Source: Roseococcus sp. SYP-B2431 (GTDB lineage: Bacteria; Pseudomonadota; Alphaproteobacteria; Acetobacterales; Acetobacteraceae). From it: DNA of 64,000 nt. The notes under the pieces were generated by a model. The model was not told where the DNA came from, ran no database searches, and worked only from the letters and a program-made list of their open reading frames with translations. Numbering within the stretch: the stretch's first letter is position 1; the number at the start of each line of letters is the position of its first letter. The stretch covers positions 372,001 through 436,000 of the forward strand of contig NZ_SJXD01000025.1 of the NCBI RefSeq assembly GCF_004336745.1, written 5' to 3'. The position numbers and the translations under genes are program-made. This document shows, in pieces, positions 36,708 through 46,557 of this stretch.

Positions 36708-37615
36708 TGCTGACCATCGACGAAGCCTTCCGGAAGTTCAAAAGCCGCATCGAGCTCAACGACAGGGAGCAGAGCAACGCCTCCGCGCGGCAGAACGAGG
36801 TGCGCGAATATCTCGACACGAAGTTCAAGATCGAGACCAGCTTCCTGACCGGCTCCTACCGGCGGCACACCAAGACGAAGCCGCTCAAGGACATCGATAT
36901 CTTTTTCGTGCTGAAGGACTCCGAGCGCGCCTATCGCGACAAGGCGCCTTCGGTCGTGATCGATGATTTCTACAACGCGCTGGTCGAGAAGTATGGCGCC
37001 AAGGCCGTGCGCAAGCAGAGCCGCTCGGTCAACGTGGATTTCGGCATCGTGGTCGATGCCGACGACAACACCGACTACCGGGTGTTGAGCATCGACGCCG
37101 TGCCAGCCTTCGCCGCGGGCGACGATTACGAAATTCCCGACACCGACACGGGCAAGTGGATCAAGACCAATCCGAAGATCCACGCTGACAAGGCCACCGC
37201 GGCGCATCAGGCCTATTCCAATGAGTGGAAGGGCCTCGTGCGCATGGTGAAGTACTGGAACAACAATACGCGGCACGGCGCGGACAAGCCGGTCAAGCCG
37301 TCCTTCCTCATCGAGGTGATGGCGCTGGAGTGCCTCTACGGCGGCTGGCAGGGCCGCTTCGACTACGAGATCCAGGCCCTTTTCGCGACGCTCGCCGACC
37401 GCATCTTCGACACCTGGCTCGATCCGGCAGGTCTGGGTCCGCCCATCAGCAACGGCATGGACAACGCCCGCAAGCAGCGCGCACGCGATCTTCTGACGGC
37501 AGCGAGCCGCGAGGCCTCGGAGGCGATCCATCTTGCCCGGCAGGGACGCAAGGGCGACGCGCTGCGCGCATGGCGCGCGTTATTCGGCCCGAAATTTCCT
37601 GGTCCCTGGACCTGA
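36707..37615 (+). CDS. cdnD: CD-NTase, CBASS cyclic oligonucleotide synthase (CdnD-type)
   Basis: This is a 302-residue cGAS/DncV-like nucleotidyltransferase. The active site reads G49-S50 ([12 protein letters not shown]), D62-x-D64 (LKDIDIFFV) and the third carboxylate D111 (SVNVDFG). The OAS1-like C-terminal helices include [15 protein letters not shown]. When bound by the activated HORMA protein, such enzymes make a cyclic trinucleotide (cAAA in characterised NucC systems). Starts with ATG overlapping the preceding TGA by one base and is followed by nucC after 8 bp. Clade D assignment is by recall. Confidence 0.95.
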   Translation: MLTIDEAFRKFKSRIELNDREQSNASARQNEVREYLDTKFKIETSFLTGSYRRHTKTKPLKDIDIFFVLKDSERAYRDKAPSVVIDDFYNALVEKYGAKAVRKQSRSVNVDFGIVVDADDNTDYRVLSIDAVPAFAAGDDYEIPDTDTGKWIKTNPKIHADKATAAHQAYSNEWKGLVRMVKYWNNNTRHGADKPVKPSFLIEVMALECLYGGWQGRFDYEIQALFATLADRIFDTWLDPAGLGPPISNGMDNARKQRARDLLTAASREASEAIHLARQGRKGDALRAWRALFGPKFPGPWT

Positions 37616-37623
37616 GGTGTCAC

Positions 37624-38355
37624 ATGTCGTCATGGTCGTTATCGCAGCTTCTGGCTTCCCTGCATCAGGACATCGAGACCAAGCTCGAGATCGTCCGGAA
37701 GTCCATTCACCATCCGGGATCGAAGGGCGACGCGAGCGAGGACGTCTGGATCGAGATGCTCAACGAGTATCTCCCCAAGCGCTATCAGACGGCCAAGGCA
37801 TTCGTCGTGGACACGCGCGGCAACTTCAGCCACCAGATCGACGTCGTCGTATTTGACCGCCAGTATTCGTCCTTCATCTTCAAATTTCAGGGTCAGACAG
37901 TCATTCCAGCCGAGAGCGTCTACGCCGTCTTCGAGGCCAAGCAGACCCTGAATGCGGATCTGGTGGCCTATGCGCAGGAGAAAGTGGAAAGCGTCCGGCG
38001 CTTGCATCGCACCAGCATACCCATTCCGCACGCGGGCGGCGTGTACCCGCCCAAGCCGCCGATCCATATCCTCGGCGGCATGCTGACCTTCGGCAGCGAC
38101 TGGACGCCGGCGCTCGGGCCGGCCCTTGGCCGCGCCCTTCGCGATGGCACAGAAGACCGTCAGCTCGATATCGGCTGCGTCGCATCTCACGGCCACTTCT
38201 TCCGGGAGGCGAGTTCAAGCTCCTACCACTACGGTATCGAGACCAAGCCCGCGACTGCCTTTCTGTTCAAGATGATCTCACGACTTCAGTTTAGCGGTAC
38301 CGTCCCGATGATCGACGTCGACGCATATGCCGAGTGGTTAGTTGAAAGGGCGTAG
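37624..38355 (+). CDS. nucC: CBASS effector nuclease NucC
   Basis: This 243-residue restriction-endonuclease-fold effector is activated by cyclic triadenylate to destroy cellular DNA (abortive infection). The catalytic PD-(D/E)XK residues fall at D73 (HQIDVVVFD) and E104-x-K106 (VFEAKQ), the same numbers I recall for E. coli NucC. The blocks GDASEDVWIEML, YLPKRYQTAKAF, FIFKFQGQTVIPAESVYAV and CVASHGHFF also match. The ATG at 37624 follows GAGGTG. It is the last gene of the operon. All catalytic residues are present, so it is probably active. Confidence 0.95.
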   Translation: MSSWSLSQLLASLHQDIETKLEIVRKSIHHPGSKGDASEDVWIEMLNEYLPKRYQTAKAFVVDTRGNFSHQIDVVVFDRQYSSFIFKFQGQTVIPAESVYAVFEAKQTLNADLVAYAQEKVESVRRLHRTSIPIPHAGGVYPPKPPIHILGGMLTFGSDWTPALGPALGRALRDGTEDRQLDIGCVASHGHFFREASSSSYHYGIETKPATAFLFKMISRLQFSGTVPMIDVDAYAEWLVERA

Positions 38356-38620
38356 ACCACACTCTCTGCGAATCGGCAGATTTTTAGTTGATATTGCTGA
38401 AAACTGACGTTCCGCTTTCGGCCAACCGCCGCCATAGATCAGGCTCCTTCGCCTCCTTCGCGCGGCAGCATGGATATTCCGCTCGACTTCTCCCCGGCAG
38501 GAAGCATTTGTGCTGACGCGCCGCGGGCAAGAGGACCTGCGAGAGCAAACCCGGCAAGTCCCGGGCTTCGGGTGGTGGGAGCGCCGCATAGGGCGATGCT
38601 CCACACAAGGAACTATCCCG
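38356..38620. other. Intergenic region after nucC
   Basis: No gene seen. The first 50 bases are AT-rich, and AAGGAAC just before 38621 is a plausible ribosome-binding site for the next frame. I see no clear terminator hairpin for the CBASS operon. Confidence 0.3.
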
Positions 38621-39218
38621 ATGCCCACCACCAAGACCCTCACCGTCGCCCAGCTTCTGATTCTCACCACCGCCGCGCAGCGACCCGACCACATGGTCCT
38701 CCCCCTGCCGCCGACGATCCGCGCTCGCGGTGGCGCCCAGCGCAACCTGCTGGGCGCCTTGCTCAAGATGGAGCTCGCCACGGAGACGCCAGTCGATGAC
38801 GCGAGCACCGCCTGGCGAACCGACGAGGCTGGCCAGCACCAGGGCCTCCGTCTCACCGTGGCCGGCCTCGCCGCTGCGGGCGCCTCCGCCGATGCGCCGG
38901 CCGATGCGACGGATCCCGGCGTCGACACCAGCAAGAGGGAGGTCGCGGCTTCGACAGGAGACGACGCTGCCGTGGTCCAAGAGCTCGCCCCTGAGCAGGG
39001 CACGCAGAACGCTCTGCCCCGCCAGCCGACCGGCAAGCTGGGGGAGGTGTTGCAGGCCATCTCAGCAGAGGCCGGTGCGACGCTTGTTGAGATCACTGCG
39101 CGGCTGGCTGCCACACACCACCCGCGCCGCTGTCACCGGCCTGCGCAAGCGAGGCTTCGACGTGACCCTCGTCCATCAGAGCGGCCGCAAGGCCTACTGC
39201 CTGACGGTGGCTGGCTGA
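38621..39218 (+). pseudogene. DUF3489-type protein, frameshifted
   Basis: The frame from 38621 encodes TKTLTVAQLLILTTAAQRPD and GKLGEVLQAISAEAGATLVEITARL, the start of a DUF3489 C-terminal domain. The expected continuation (GWLPHTTRAAVTGLRKRGFDV, ending YCLTVAG at 39218) lies in another frame. The break is near 39100-39112, in a GGCTGGCTG repeat, so slippage is the likely cause. DUF3489 and DUF2924 genes commonly precede site-specific serine recombinases in mobile elements, as they do here. Confidence 0.75.
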
Positions 39219-39227
39219 GGAGCGGAA

Positions 39228-39719
39228 ATGCCCCGACCGCGCAGGTCAGGCTCCGGCCTGCCCGTTGGTGAATCGCCTGCCGCCGCCCGGCGACAGGAGT
39301 GGGAGCGCCTACATGGCATGCGGGCACCCGCCGCGCTGAGTCCGGACTTCCTGCAGCGGGACATCGCCTATCGCTTGCAGGCAGACCAGCACGGCGCGCT
39401 CAGCGCCGATGCTCGCCGGCGGCTGGTCGCCCTAGCCAATGGAGGTCCAGCCAGGGCACGAGAGCCGCTGATCTCGACGCTGCGGATCAAGCCCGGTTCA
39501 ACCCTCCTGCGGGAGTGGCACGGCAGGACCTACACCGTGCTGGCTCTGGAAGAGGGCTTCGAGATGGCCGGACAGCGCTTTGCCTCCCTCTCGGAGATCG
39601 CGCGCCACATCACCGGCGCCCACTGGTCTGGTCCGAGGTTCTTCGGCCTCCGGCGGGGAGGTGGAACGACGGGTTCTGCTCCTGCTCGTCAGCAGATCGA
39701 GGGGACAAGGGATGCGTAG
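39228..39719 (+). CDS. DUF2924 domain protein
   Basis: This 163-residue protein ends with a DUF2924-like region: PGSTLLREWHGRTYTVLALEEGFEMAGQRFASLSEIARHITGAHWSGPRFFGL. The N-terminal half has LQRDIAYRLQADQHGALSADARRRL. Function is unknown; DUF2924 genes sit directly upstream of serine recombinase genes in many alphaproteobacterial elements. ATG at 39228 is preceded by GAGGAG. The stop overlaps the recombinase start at 39712 by 8 bp. Intact, unlike its neighbours. Confidence 0.82.
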   Translation: MPRPRRSGSGLPVGESPAAARRQEWERLHGMRAPAALSPDFLQRDIAYRLQADQHGALSADARRRLVALANGGPARAREPLISTLRIKPGSTLLREWHGRTYTVLALEEGFEMAGQRFASLSEIARHITGAHWSGPRFFGLRRGGGTTGSAPARQQIEGTRDA

Positions 39720-41445
39720 CCGCCGGGGCTCGGCTCAGCCTGTAGCCAGGACTGGCCTGCGCTGCGCCATCTACACTCGAAAATCCTCCGAGGAGGGGCT
39801 GGAGCAAGAGTTTAACTCCCTCGACGCCCAGAGGGAGACCTGCGAGGCCTACATTCGCAGCCAGCGGCACGAAGGATGGACTGCGCTTCCCAACCGCTAC
39901 GACGACGGCGGCCTCTCCGGGGCAACATGAACCGCCTGGCGTTGCAGCGCCTCCTCGCCGATGTCGCCTCGGGCCGGGTCGATCTTGTCGTCGTCTATAA
40001 GGTCGACCGCCTGACCCGTTCGCTCTCCGACTTCGCCAAGATCGTGGATGTGCTGGATGGCCATGGCGCGTCGTTCGTGTCGGTCACCCAGCAGTTCAAC
40101 ACGACCACCAGCATGGGCCGGCTGACGCTGAACATGCTGTTGTCCTTTGCCCAATTCGAGCGGGAGGTCACCGGCGAGCGCATTCGCGACAAGATCGCCG
40201 CCTCCAAGCGCAAGGGGATGTGGATGGGTGGATCGGTCCCCCTAGGCTACGAGGTCAAGGACCGCAAGCTGGTGGTCCACCCGGCCGAGGCGGAGCGCGT
40301 GCGGTGATCTATCGAGCGTATCTCGACCTCGGCTCGGTCCGACTGCTGCTGCAGCAACTCGCCGAGACGGGCATCGTGGGCAAGGGCGGCCGTCCGCTCG
40401 CCCGTGGCGCCCTGTCCACCTGCTGCAGAAGCGGGTCTACCGAGGCGAGGTGGCCCACCGGGGGGAATGTCTATCCCGGGGAGCACGAGGCGATCGTCGA
40501 TGCGGAACTGTGGGAGGCGGTGCAGCGGGGTTGGCTGAGAGCCGGGCTGATCGCCGTCTGGGCGCCAATGCCAGCCACCCGAGCCTGCTGGCAGGAATGC
40601 TCACCGACCCCTCTGGGGAGCCGATGGTACCGACGCATGCGAACAAGGCGGCGCGTCGGTATCGCTACTATGTCTCGAGCGGGCTTATTACCGGCACGCG
40701 GGACGAGCATGCCGACGCGTTGCGGATCCCGGCCGCGGCGCTGGAGCGGGTGGTGGTCGGGCGGATCACTCGCCTTCTGTCCGATGGGCCGGAGCTGCTG
40801 CGCGCGCTGCGATCCGCTGGGGCGCCACCCACGGAGGCGGTGCAGGAGCTGACAATACTCGAAGCCGCGCAGAAGTTGGCGCGCCGCTGGCACCAGCAGG
40901 GTCATGCTGCGCAGCGAGCGATCCTGCTCGAGCTCCAGGCCAAGATGTCTGTGCAGCGGCAGGAGATCACGATCGATCTCGCGTCGCAGGGATTGCTCGC
41001 ACTCCTATCGAGCAGCAGCCAGCGCGCTACCAACGACAGCGGCAGTGCCCGCGGCTATGGGAACGACGGGCATCTCTCGTGCATCACCATCACCGAGCCG
41101 GTGGCCCTGCGTCGCGCCGGTCGAGAGATGGCGCTACTCGTGGGTTCGACCGTCGCCGCGGATCGGTCGGACCCGTCGCTGGTACGACTGGTTGCGAAGG
41201 CCTGGGCGCTGCGCGAGGCGCTCGTATCGAGCATCGCGCCGAGCCTGACGGCCGTCGCCGCGGAGCAGGGCATCTCGCAATCCTATGCGACGCGGCTGGT
41301 TCGTTTTTCCTGGCGGGCGCCAGATATCCTCCAGGCCATCCTCGGGGGTTGCCAGCCAGCGAACCTGACGGCATCGCGGCTCATGCGGGACACCCGCATT
41401 CCCACCGACTGGCAGGAACAGCGCCGGGCGCTCGGGTTCGTCTGA
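39712..41445 (+). pseudogene. Large serine recombinase, multiply frameshifted
   Basis: Parts of one recombinase are spread over frames. The resolvase N-terminus has the catalytic Ser in CAIYTRKSSEEGLEQEF. It continues as NRLALQRLLADVASGRVDLVVVYKVDRLTRS and SVTQQFNTTTSMGRL, then VIYRAYLDLGSVRLLLQQLAE, and a C-terminal part to 41445 (ILEAAQKLARRWHQ, EQGISQSYATRLVRFSWRAPDIL). Frame breaks fall near 39920, 40303, 40410, 40458 and 40525, the first two at or beside G runs. No functional product is expected. Confidence 0.85.
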
Positions 41446-41761
41446 GCGGGGACGCGGCCGGCTGCAGCAGCCTGCGCAGCCGCTCGCCCGCGTTCGATCC
41501 CTCCAAAGCACCTCGAACGAACGAGGCCCTGCGCAGAGCGCGGCCGGCCACACACCACGGTCCGGACCGAGCATCTGACCCCATCCGTACATGCCGAAAC
41601 GGCCAGGAGATACAGAAACGGCATTCGGCCCGCTGAACCGGCCGATCCAGCGTCTCTCAGGTACGAGTGGTCCGAGGCCCTCGCGTGTGTGGCCCGAAAG
41701 GCGGGGCTTTCGCGGGCGAGGGGCCGAGAACCGGAAAAACGTCTGCGTCAGGCTGACTGCA
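41446..41761. other. Spacer between recombinase remnant and tRNA-Gln
   Basis: No gene or RNA recognised. The stretch faces the 3' end of the tRNA, where site-specific integration usually happens, and is the expected right boundary of the island. I see no duplicated tRNA 3' segment within it. Confidence 0.35.
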
Positions 41762-41836
41762 TGGTTGGGGTGCTAGGATTCGAACCTAGGAATGACGGTA
41801 CCAAAAACCGTTGCCTTACCACTTGGCTACACCCCA
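41762..41836 (-). tRNA. tRNA-Gln (anticodon TTG)
   Basis: This is a 75-nt cloverleaf including an encoded CCA. Acceptor 5' TGGGGTG pairs with 3' CACCCCA. D-loop is AGCCAAGTGGTAAGG, anticodon arm ACGGT-TTTTGGT-ACCGT with TTG anticodon, and T-arm CCTAGGTTCGAATCCTAGC. Sequence closely follows bacterial tRNA-Gln. Its 3' end points at the island to the left, and its 5' end overlaps the last 10 bp of ispE. Confidence 0.97.
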
Positions 41837-42705
41837 GCGGTGACCGGATGTAGCGAGGCCGCCCCACCGCCGTAAAGCCCCCCGCCCGCCGTCCACCAGG
41901 CCACGGGCAGGGATCGTGCCGCGGCCTCGGCTTCCCCGGGCGTGGCGAAGAGGCCGAAGCAGGTCGCGCCCGAGCCGCTCATGCGCGCCAGAAGGCAGCG
42001 CGGCTGGGCCCGCAGGGCGGCCAGCACCTCGGCGATGGCCGGACAGAGGGAAAGGGCCGGCGCCTCCAGGTCGTTGGCGAGGCGGCCGAGATCCGCCGCC
42101 ATCGCTGCCGCGTCCGGCCAGGAGGCCGGCAGCGCCGCCGGCGGCGAGAAGTCGCCCTGGCGCGCCCGGAACACCGCCGGCGTCGCCAGCGGCAGGCGCG
42201 GGTTCACCAGCAGCAGCCCGCATCTGGGCAGTTGCGGCGCGGGCCGGATCAGCTCGCCGACCCCTTGCATGACGGCGGGCCGCGAGGCCACGCAGACGGG
42301 AATATCCGCGCCCAGCGGCGCCGCGAGCGCCGCCAGCGCCGCCTCGTCGCGCCCGCTGCGCCAGAGCCGGTTCAGCAGCCGCAGCGCCGCCGCGGCATCG
42401 GCCGAGCCGCCGCCGATGCCCGAGGCCACCGGCAGGCGCTTCGTCAGCCGCAGCGCCGCGCCCTTGGCCGTCCCTTCAGGCGCCAGCGCCCTGGCCGCGC
42501 GCAGCACGAGGTTGTCGGGCTCCGCCGCGAGCGTCGCGCCGAAGGGGCCGTCCAGCGTCAGCGTCAGCGCTTCCGCCGGCTCCGCGGCAAGGGTGTCCGC
42601 CGCCGGCCCGAAGACCGCCAGGCTGTCCAGGAGGTGATATCCGTCCGCCCGCCGCCCCGTGACGTGCAGGTACAGGTTCACCTTCGCGGGCGCGTGCTCC
42701 AGCAT
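41827..42705 (-). CDS. ispE: 4-diphosphocytidyl-2-C-methyl-D-erythritol kinase
   Basis: This 292-residue GHMP kinase of the non-mevalonate isoprenoid pathway phosphorylates CDP-methylerythritol. It has the N-terminal [25 protein letters not shown], the ATP loop [18 protein letters not shown] and the C-terminal [14 protein letters not shown]. The ATG at 42705 is chosen; a GTG at 42708 directly before it is equally possible. The stop codon TAG (41827-41829) lies inside the tRNA-Gln gene, so mRNA and tRNA sequences overlap by 10 bp on the same strand. Confidence 0.95.
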   Translation of the reverse strand: MLEHAPAKVNLYLHVTGRRADGYHLLDSLAVFGPAADTLAAEPAEALTLTLDGPFGATLAAEPDNLVLRAARALAPEGTAKGAALRLTKRLPVASGIGGGSADAAAALRLLNRLWRSGRDEAALAALAAPLGADIPVCVASRPAVMQGVGELIRPAPQLPRCGLLLVNPRLPLATPAVFRARQGDFSPPAALPASWPDAAAMAADLGRLANDLEAPALSLCPAIAEVLAALRAQPRCLLARMSGSGATCFGLFATPGEAEAAARSLPVAWWTAGGGLYGGGAASLHPVTAGV

Positions 42706-42715
42706 CACGGGGCCC

Positions 42716-44419
42716 TCAGCGGCTGACGGGGATCGGCAGGCCGCCGCGCAGCTTGGCCTCGATCCGGCTCGCCTCGGCCGCGTCGGGATCCATGGTCAGC
42801 GCCCGCCGCCACTGGAAGCGCGCCTCGCTCTGACGGCCGGCGGCCCAGTACACGTCGCCGAGGTGGTCGTTCACGGTGGAATTGCGCGGCTCCAGCTCCA
42901 CGGCCCGCTCGAGCTGCCGCACCGCGCCGGGCAGGTCGCCCATCCTGAACAGGACCCAGCCGAGGCTGTCGGCGATATTGCCGTCCTGCGGACGCTGCGC
43001 CGCCGCGCCCTCCAGCATGATTCGGGCGCGCTCCAGGTTCACGCCCTGGTCGGCCCAGGTATAGGCCAGGTAGTTGAGGACATAGGGCTGGTCGGGCGAG
43101 AGCTGCAGCGCGCGGAGGAAATCGGCCTCGGCGCCCGGCCAATTGCCCGAGCGCTCGCGCGCGATGCCACGTGCGTAGAAGAGCGGCCAGTCGTAGTCCC
43201 GTACCTGCTCGAGCCGGCCGATGGCCGCGTCATAGGCCGCCGCCGCCTCGGCGAAGCGCGAGCGCCGGCGCATGATGTCACCGAGCCGGATGAGCGGCTG
43301 CGGGAGGCTCGGCACCGCGGCGGCGGCCTGGTTGAGGAGTGTCTCGGCCTCGGGGAGGCGATCCAGCCGGTCGAGCAGGGCGGCGCGGCGGAGCTGCGCG
43401 GGGCCGAAGAGCGGGTCGTCCGGACGGATCTGGCCCAGCGTGCTCACCGCGGCCTCGAGCTGCTCGCCCTCCGTCAGGGTGTCGGCGAGAAGCAGCAGCG
43501 CCGGGCCGAAGCTCGGCCGCAGACGCAGCGCGAGACGCGCCAGCAGTCCGGCCATCTCCTCCAGCCCCTGGCCGCGCAGCGCGCTGCCGAGCGCCACATA
43601 GGCCTCGGCGATGCCGTCGGCGGGGCCGGTGATGCTCTTCTGCGTGAGGACCGAGCTCCGTGCCGGCTCCAGGACCGCCAGCGCCAACTCGTCATGCGTC
43701 TCGGCGAGCTGGTCCAGCAGGCGCGGGGCATCGGTGTTCCGGCCGGCGCGCTTCAGGATGCCCGCGGCCAGCAGGGAGAGCCGCAAAGTCGGCTCGGGCT
43801 GGCCGGCGAGGGCGAGGCGGACGTAGCGCTCCGCGTCGCGCGGGCGATTCGCGACATCGGCGATCAGCGCCGCATGCAACGCGTTCAGCGCGCGGAAACG
43901 CCCCTGCTCGGCCAGCGGCCGGAGCAGGGCGATGGCCTGGTCCGTCTGGCCCTTTCCGGCAAGGCTCCAGGCGATCAGCACCGGCTGCAGCGCCTGCATC
44001 GGCCCCTGCCGGCCAAGCGCCCGGGCGCGGCTTTCGGCCCGGTCCCAGCGCTGGCCCGCGATATCGGCGCCGAAGAGCACGAGTTGGGCAGAGGGGTTGT
44101 CCGGCAGCCGGCGGGCCAGGCGCAGCGCGTCCGGCCTTCCATCCATCACCGCGGCGGCGAAGGCCCGCTGGACCAGCTCCAGCTGATTCGGCTCGGCACG
44201 GAGGGCGGACAGCAGGTTGTCGGCCGCGACGCGGGTGTCCTGCTCGTCCGCGGCGAAGCGGCCGACCAGGAAGCTCCCGAAGACCGTGCCCGCGGCATCG
44301 GCTCCGGAGGGCGCGGCGCGCCCGCTGCCCTCCGTCGCGCCAAGGCCTCCCGCCGCACAGGCGGCGAGCAGGCTCGCAGCGAGCAGAGCAAGTCGGGGGG
44401 GAATTCGGCTCCGGGCCAT
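42716..44419 (-). CDS. TPR-repeat lipoprotein
   Basis: This 567-residue protein begins with a lipoprotein signal (ATG at 44419; [15 protein letters not shown], lipobox LAAC), so it should be anchored in a membrane. The rest is alpha-helical tetratricopeptide repeats, for example RLEPRN-like [30 protein letters not shown] near the C-terminus and [20 protein letters not shown]. Such proteins scaffold envelope complexes. It lies 10 bp upstream of ispE on the same strand, a pairing I recall in related genomes. An upstream in-frame extension to 44617 is rejected because it would bury the signal peptide. Confidence 0.88.
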   Translation of the reverse strand: MARSRIPPRLALLAASLLAACAAGGLGATEGSGRAAPSGADAAGTVFGSFLVGRFAADEQDTRVAADNLLSALRAEPNQLELVQRAFAAAVMDGRPDALRLARRLPDNPSAQLVLFGADIAGQRWDRAESRARALGRQGPMQALQPVLIAWSLAGKGQTDQAIALLRPLAEQGRFRALNALHAALIADVANRPRDAERYVRLALAGQPEPTLRLSLLAAGILKRAGRNTDAPRLLDQLAETHDELALAVLEPARSSVLTQKSITGPADGIAEAYVALGSALRGQGLEEMAGLLARLALRLRPSFGPALLLLADTLTEGEQLEAAVSTLGQIRPDDPLFGPAQLRRAALLDRLDRLPEAETLLNQAAAAVPSLPQPLIRLGDIMRRRSRFAEAAAAYDAAIGRLEQVRDYDWPLFYARGIARERSGNWPGAEADFLRALQLSPDQPYVLNYLAYTWADQGVNLERARIMLEGAAAQRPQDGNIADSLGWVLFRMGDLPGAVRQLERAVELEPRNSTVNDHLGDVYWAAGRQSEARFQWRRALTMDPDAAEASRIEAKLRGGLPIPVSR

Positions 44420-44577
44420 GATCCTGAATGTAGCAGCAAAGCTGCGCTGCACCATGGGTCGTGACCTGTTCTCCACACCAGTCGCCACATTGTGACATTT
44501 GCGCACTGGAAGGATGGCTTGCCCATCGCCGCGGCGCCGCCGATCCTGAGGGCAAGGCGCGGGGAGGCGCCGTCCCG

Positions 44578-45546
44578 ATGATCCATCGCCGCTCGATCCT
44601 TGCCGCCGGCGCCGCATGGCCGCTCGCGGCGCAAGCCCAGCCGGTCTGGCAGCCCAGCCGGCCGCTGCGCATGATCGTCCCCTTCGTCGCCGGCGGCAGC
44701 ACCGATGTCGCGGCGCGCCTGGTCTCGGACGCGATGGGCGAGAGGCTGGGCCAGCCGGTGGTGGTCGAGAACCGCGGCGGCTCGGGCGGCAATATCGGCG
44801 GCGAGATGGTGGCGCGCGCCCCGGCCGACGGGCACACGCTGCTGATGGGGGTGACGGGGCTGCTCACCACCAACCCGCATATCTACCGGACCATGAGCTT
44901 CTCGCCCTCGCGCGACCTGGCCCCCGTGGGCATGTGCTACACGAGCGACCTCGTCATCGTCGTGCCGCTCTCGCTGCCGGCCCGGGACCTCGCGGAGTTC
45001 ATCGCGCTCGCCAAGGGACGGCCGGGCGAGCTCTCCTTCGGCTCCTCGGGCCATGGCGCCTCGACGCACACGGCGGCCGAGCTGTTCCGCATCGCCGCCG
45101 GCATCGACCTCCAGCACGTGCCCTATCGCGGCTCGGGCGGGGCGATGAACGATCTCGTCGCCGGCAATATACAGATGATCATGATTCAGATCGCGGGCGC
45201 CGTCGGCGCCGTGCAGAACCGCCGGCTGCGCGCGCTGGCCGTCACCGGGCCGCGGCGCCACGCGCTGATGCCCGACGTGCCCACGCTGGCGGAACTCGGC
45301 CTGCCGCAGGCCACGGCCACGTCCTGGGGCGCGGTGATGACGACGGGCGGCACGCCCGCGCCTGCCATCGCGCGGCTGAACGAGGTGCTGCGGGAATCCC
45401 TCGCCATGCCCTCCGTCGTGCGGCGGATGGTCGCGGCCGGCGTGGATCCACAGGCCGGCACGCCGGAGGAGCTCGCTTCCTTCCTCGTCACCGAGACGGA
45501 GAAGTGGGGCCGCGTGGTGCGCGAGGCGCGCATCACCGTGGAATAG
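44578..45546 (+). CDS. Bug/TctC-family tripartite tricarboxylate transporter substrate-binding protein
   Basis: This is a 322-residue periplasmic receptor. The signal peptide is HRRSILAAGAAWPLAAQAQP with RR and cleavage after AQA, possibly Tat-type. Family blocks are LRMIVPFVAGGSTDVAARL, VVVENRGGSGGNIGGEMVARAPADGHTLL, VPYRGSGGAMNDLVAGNIQM and LMPDVPTLAELG. No tctA/tctB neighbours. It diverges from the TPR lipoprotein gene with 158 bp between the starts, and lies 60 bp upstream of the cobalamin cluster on the same strand. Confidence 0.93.
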   Translation: MIHRRSILAAGAAWPLAAQAQPVWQPSRPLRMIVPFVAGGSTDVAARLVSDAMGERLGQPVVVENRGGSGGNIGGEMVARAPADGHTLLMGVTGLLTTNPHIYRTMSFSPSRDLAPVGMCYTSDLVIVVPLSLPARDLAEFIALAKGRPGELSFGSSGHGASTHTAAELFRIAAGIDLQHVPYRGSGGAMNDLVAGNIQMIMIQIAGAVGAVQNRRLRALAVTGPRRHALMPDVPTLAELGLPQATATSWGAVMTTGGTPAPAIARLNEVLRESLAMPSVVRRMVAAGVDPQAGTPEELASFLVTETEKWGRVVREARITVE

Positions 45547-45606
45547 CGTCCAGGCCGGCTTCGGGCGACCTTGCCAAACCCGCCCATCGCGAAGAGGGTC
45601 CGCCGC

Positions 45607-46557
45607 ATGGGCCGCGACATTCCGCATGGGGGCAATCTGACCGAGGCGCGCCTGCGCTTCCCCGAGGCGCGCGGACCCTGGCTCGACCTCTCCACGGGCA
45701 TCAGCCCCTTTCCCTATCCGCTTCCGGACTTTCCGGCCGAGGCCTTCACGCGCCTGCCGGAACCCGCGGATCTGCTGCGGCTGCAGGCGCTGGCGGCGCG
45801 GCGCTACGGCGCGCGCGATCCGGCGCTGGTGGTGGCGGCGCCCGGCACGCAGATCCTGCTGCCGCTCATCGCGAAGCTGCTGCCGCCGGGCCGGGCGCGC
45901 GTGCTCGGTCCGACCTATGCGGAGCACGCGCGCGCGGCCGCGCTGGCGGGGCATGCGGTCGTGGAGGACGGGCCGTCCGACCTGCTGACCGTGGTGAATC
46001 CGAACAACCCGGACGGCCGTTTCCGGACGCGGCGCGAGCTGCTGGAGGCCCGCCCGCCGCAAGGCCTGCTCGTGGTGGACGAGGCTTTCATGGAGGCCGC
46101 GCCGCGGGACGAAAGCCTTGCCGGCAAGGTGGAGGAGGGCGTGATCGTGCTGCGCTCCTTCGGCAAGTTCCACGGGCTCGCGGGGCTGCGACTGGGCTTC
46201 GCCATCGCCCCGGCGCCCCTTGCGGAGAAGCTGCGGGATGCGCTCGGCCCCTGGGCGGTCTCCGGACCCGCCCTGTTGGTCGGACTGGTCGCCCTGGCGG
46301 ACGAGGCCTGGGCCGCCGCGTCGCGCAGGCGCCTCGCCGGGGCCGCCGCGGCGCTGGACGCGGTGCTGGCGGTGGGCGGCTGCCGCGTGCTGGGCGGCAC
46401 CTCGCTCTTCCGCCTCGCCGAGGTGCCGCCCGGCACCTATGAGCGCCTGGGCCGCGCGGGCATCCTGGTGCGGCGTTTCGACCATTGGCCCGACCGCATC
46501 CGCTTCGGCCTTCCGGACGCGGCCGCGCTCCGGCGCCTCGCCGAAGCCCTTGCATGA
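45607..46557 (+). CDS. cobC: L-threonine-O-3-phosphate decarboxylase (CobC/CobD-type aminotransferase fold)
   Basis: This 316-residue PLP enzyme makes (R)-1-amino-2-propanol phosphate for the nucleotide loop of cobalamin. Signs are IPHGGNLTEARLRFPEA, WLDLSTGISPFPYPLP, VNPNNPDGR, VVDEAFME and the PLP lysine in SFGKFHGLAGLRLGFA. I used the ATG at 45607 (AGAGGG upstream) over the TTG at 45571. Its stop overlaps the cobD ATG by 4 bp, so the two assembly enzymes are coupled. Confidence 0.92.
   Translation: MGRDIPHGGNLTEARLRFPEARGPWLDLSTGISPFPYPLPDFPAEAFTRLPEPADLLRLQALAARRYGARDPALVVAAPGTQILLPLIAKLLPPGRARVLGPTYAEHARAAALAGHAVVEDGPSDLLTVVNPNNPDGRFRTRRELLEARPPQGLLVVDEAFMEAAPRDESLAGKVEEGVIVLRSFGKFHGLAGLRLGFAIAPAPLAEKLRDALGPWAVSGPALLVGLVALADEAWAAASRRRLAGAAAALDAVLAVGGCRVLGGTSLFRLAEVPPGTYERLGRAGILVRRFDHWPDRIRFGLPDAAALRRLAEALA

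Noticed and set aside
37624-38355. A new CBASS effector of unknown type
   Set aside because: Residue-level agreement with NucC (D73, E104, K106, length, flanking blocks) makes it a known effector.
44146-46485. 779-codon minus-strand open frame
   Set aside because: It is antisense to the Bug receptor and cobC, full of Arg and His, and matches no family; a by-product of high GC.
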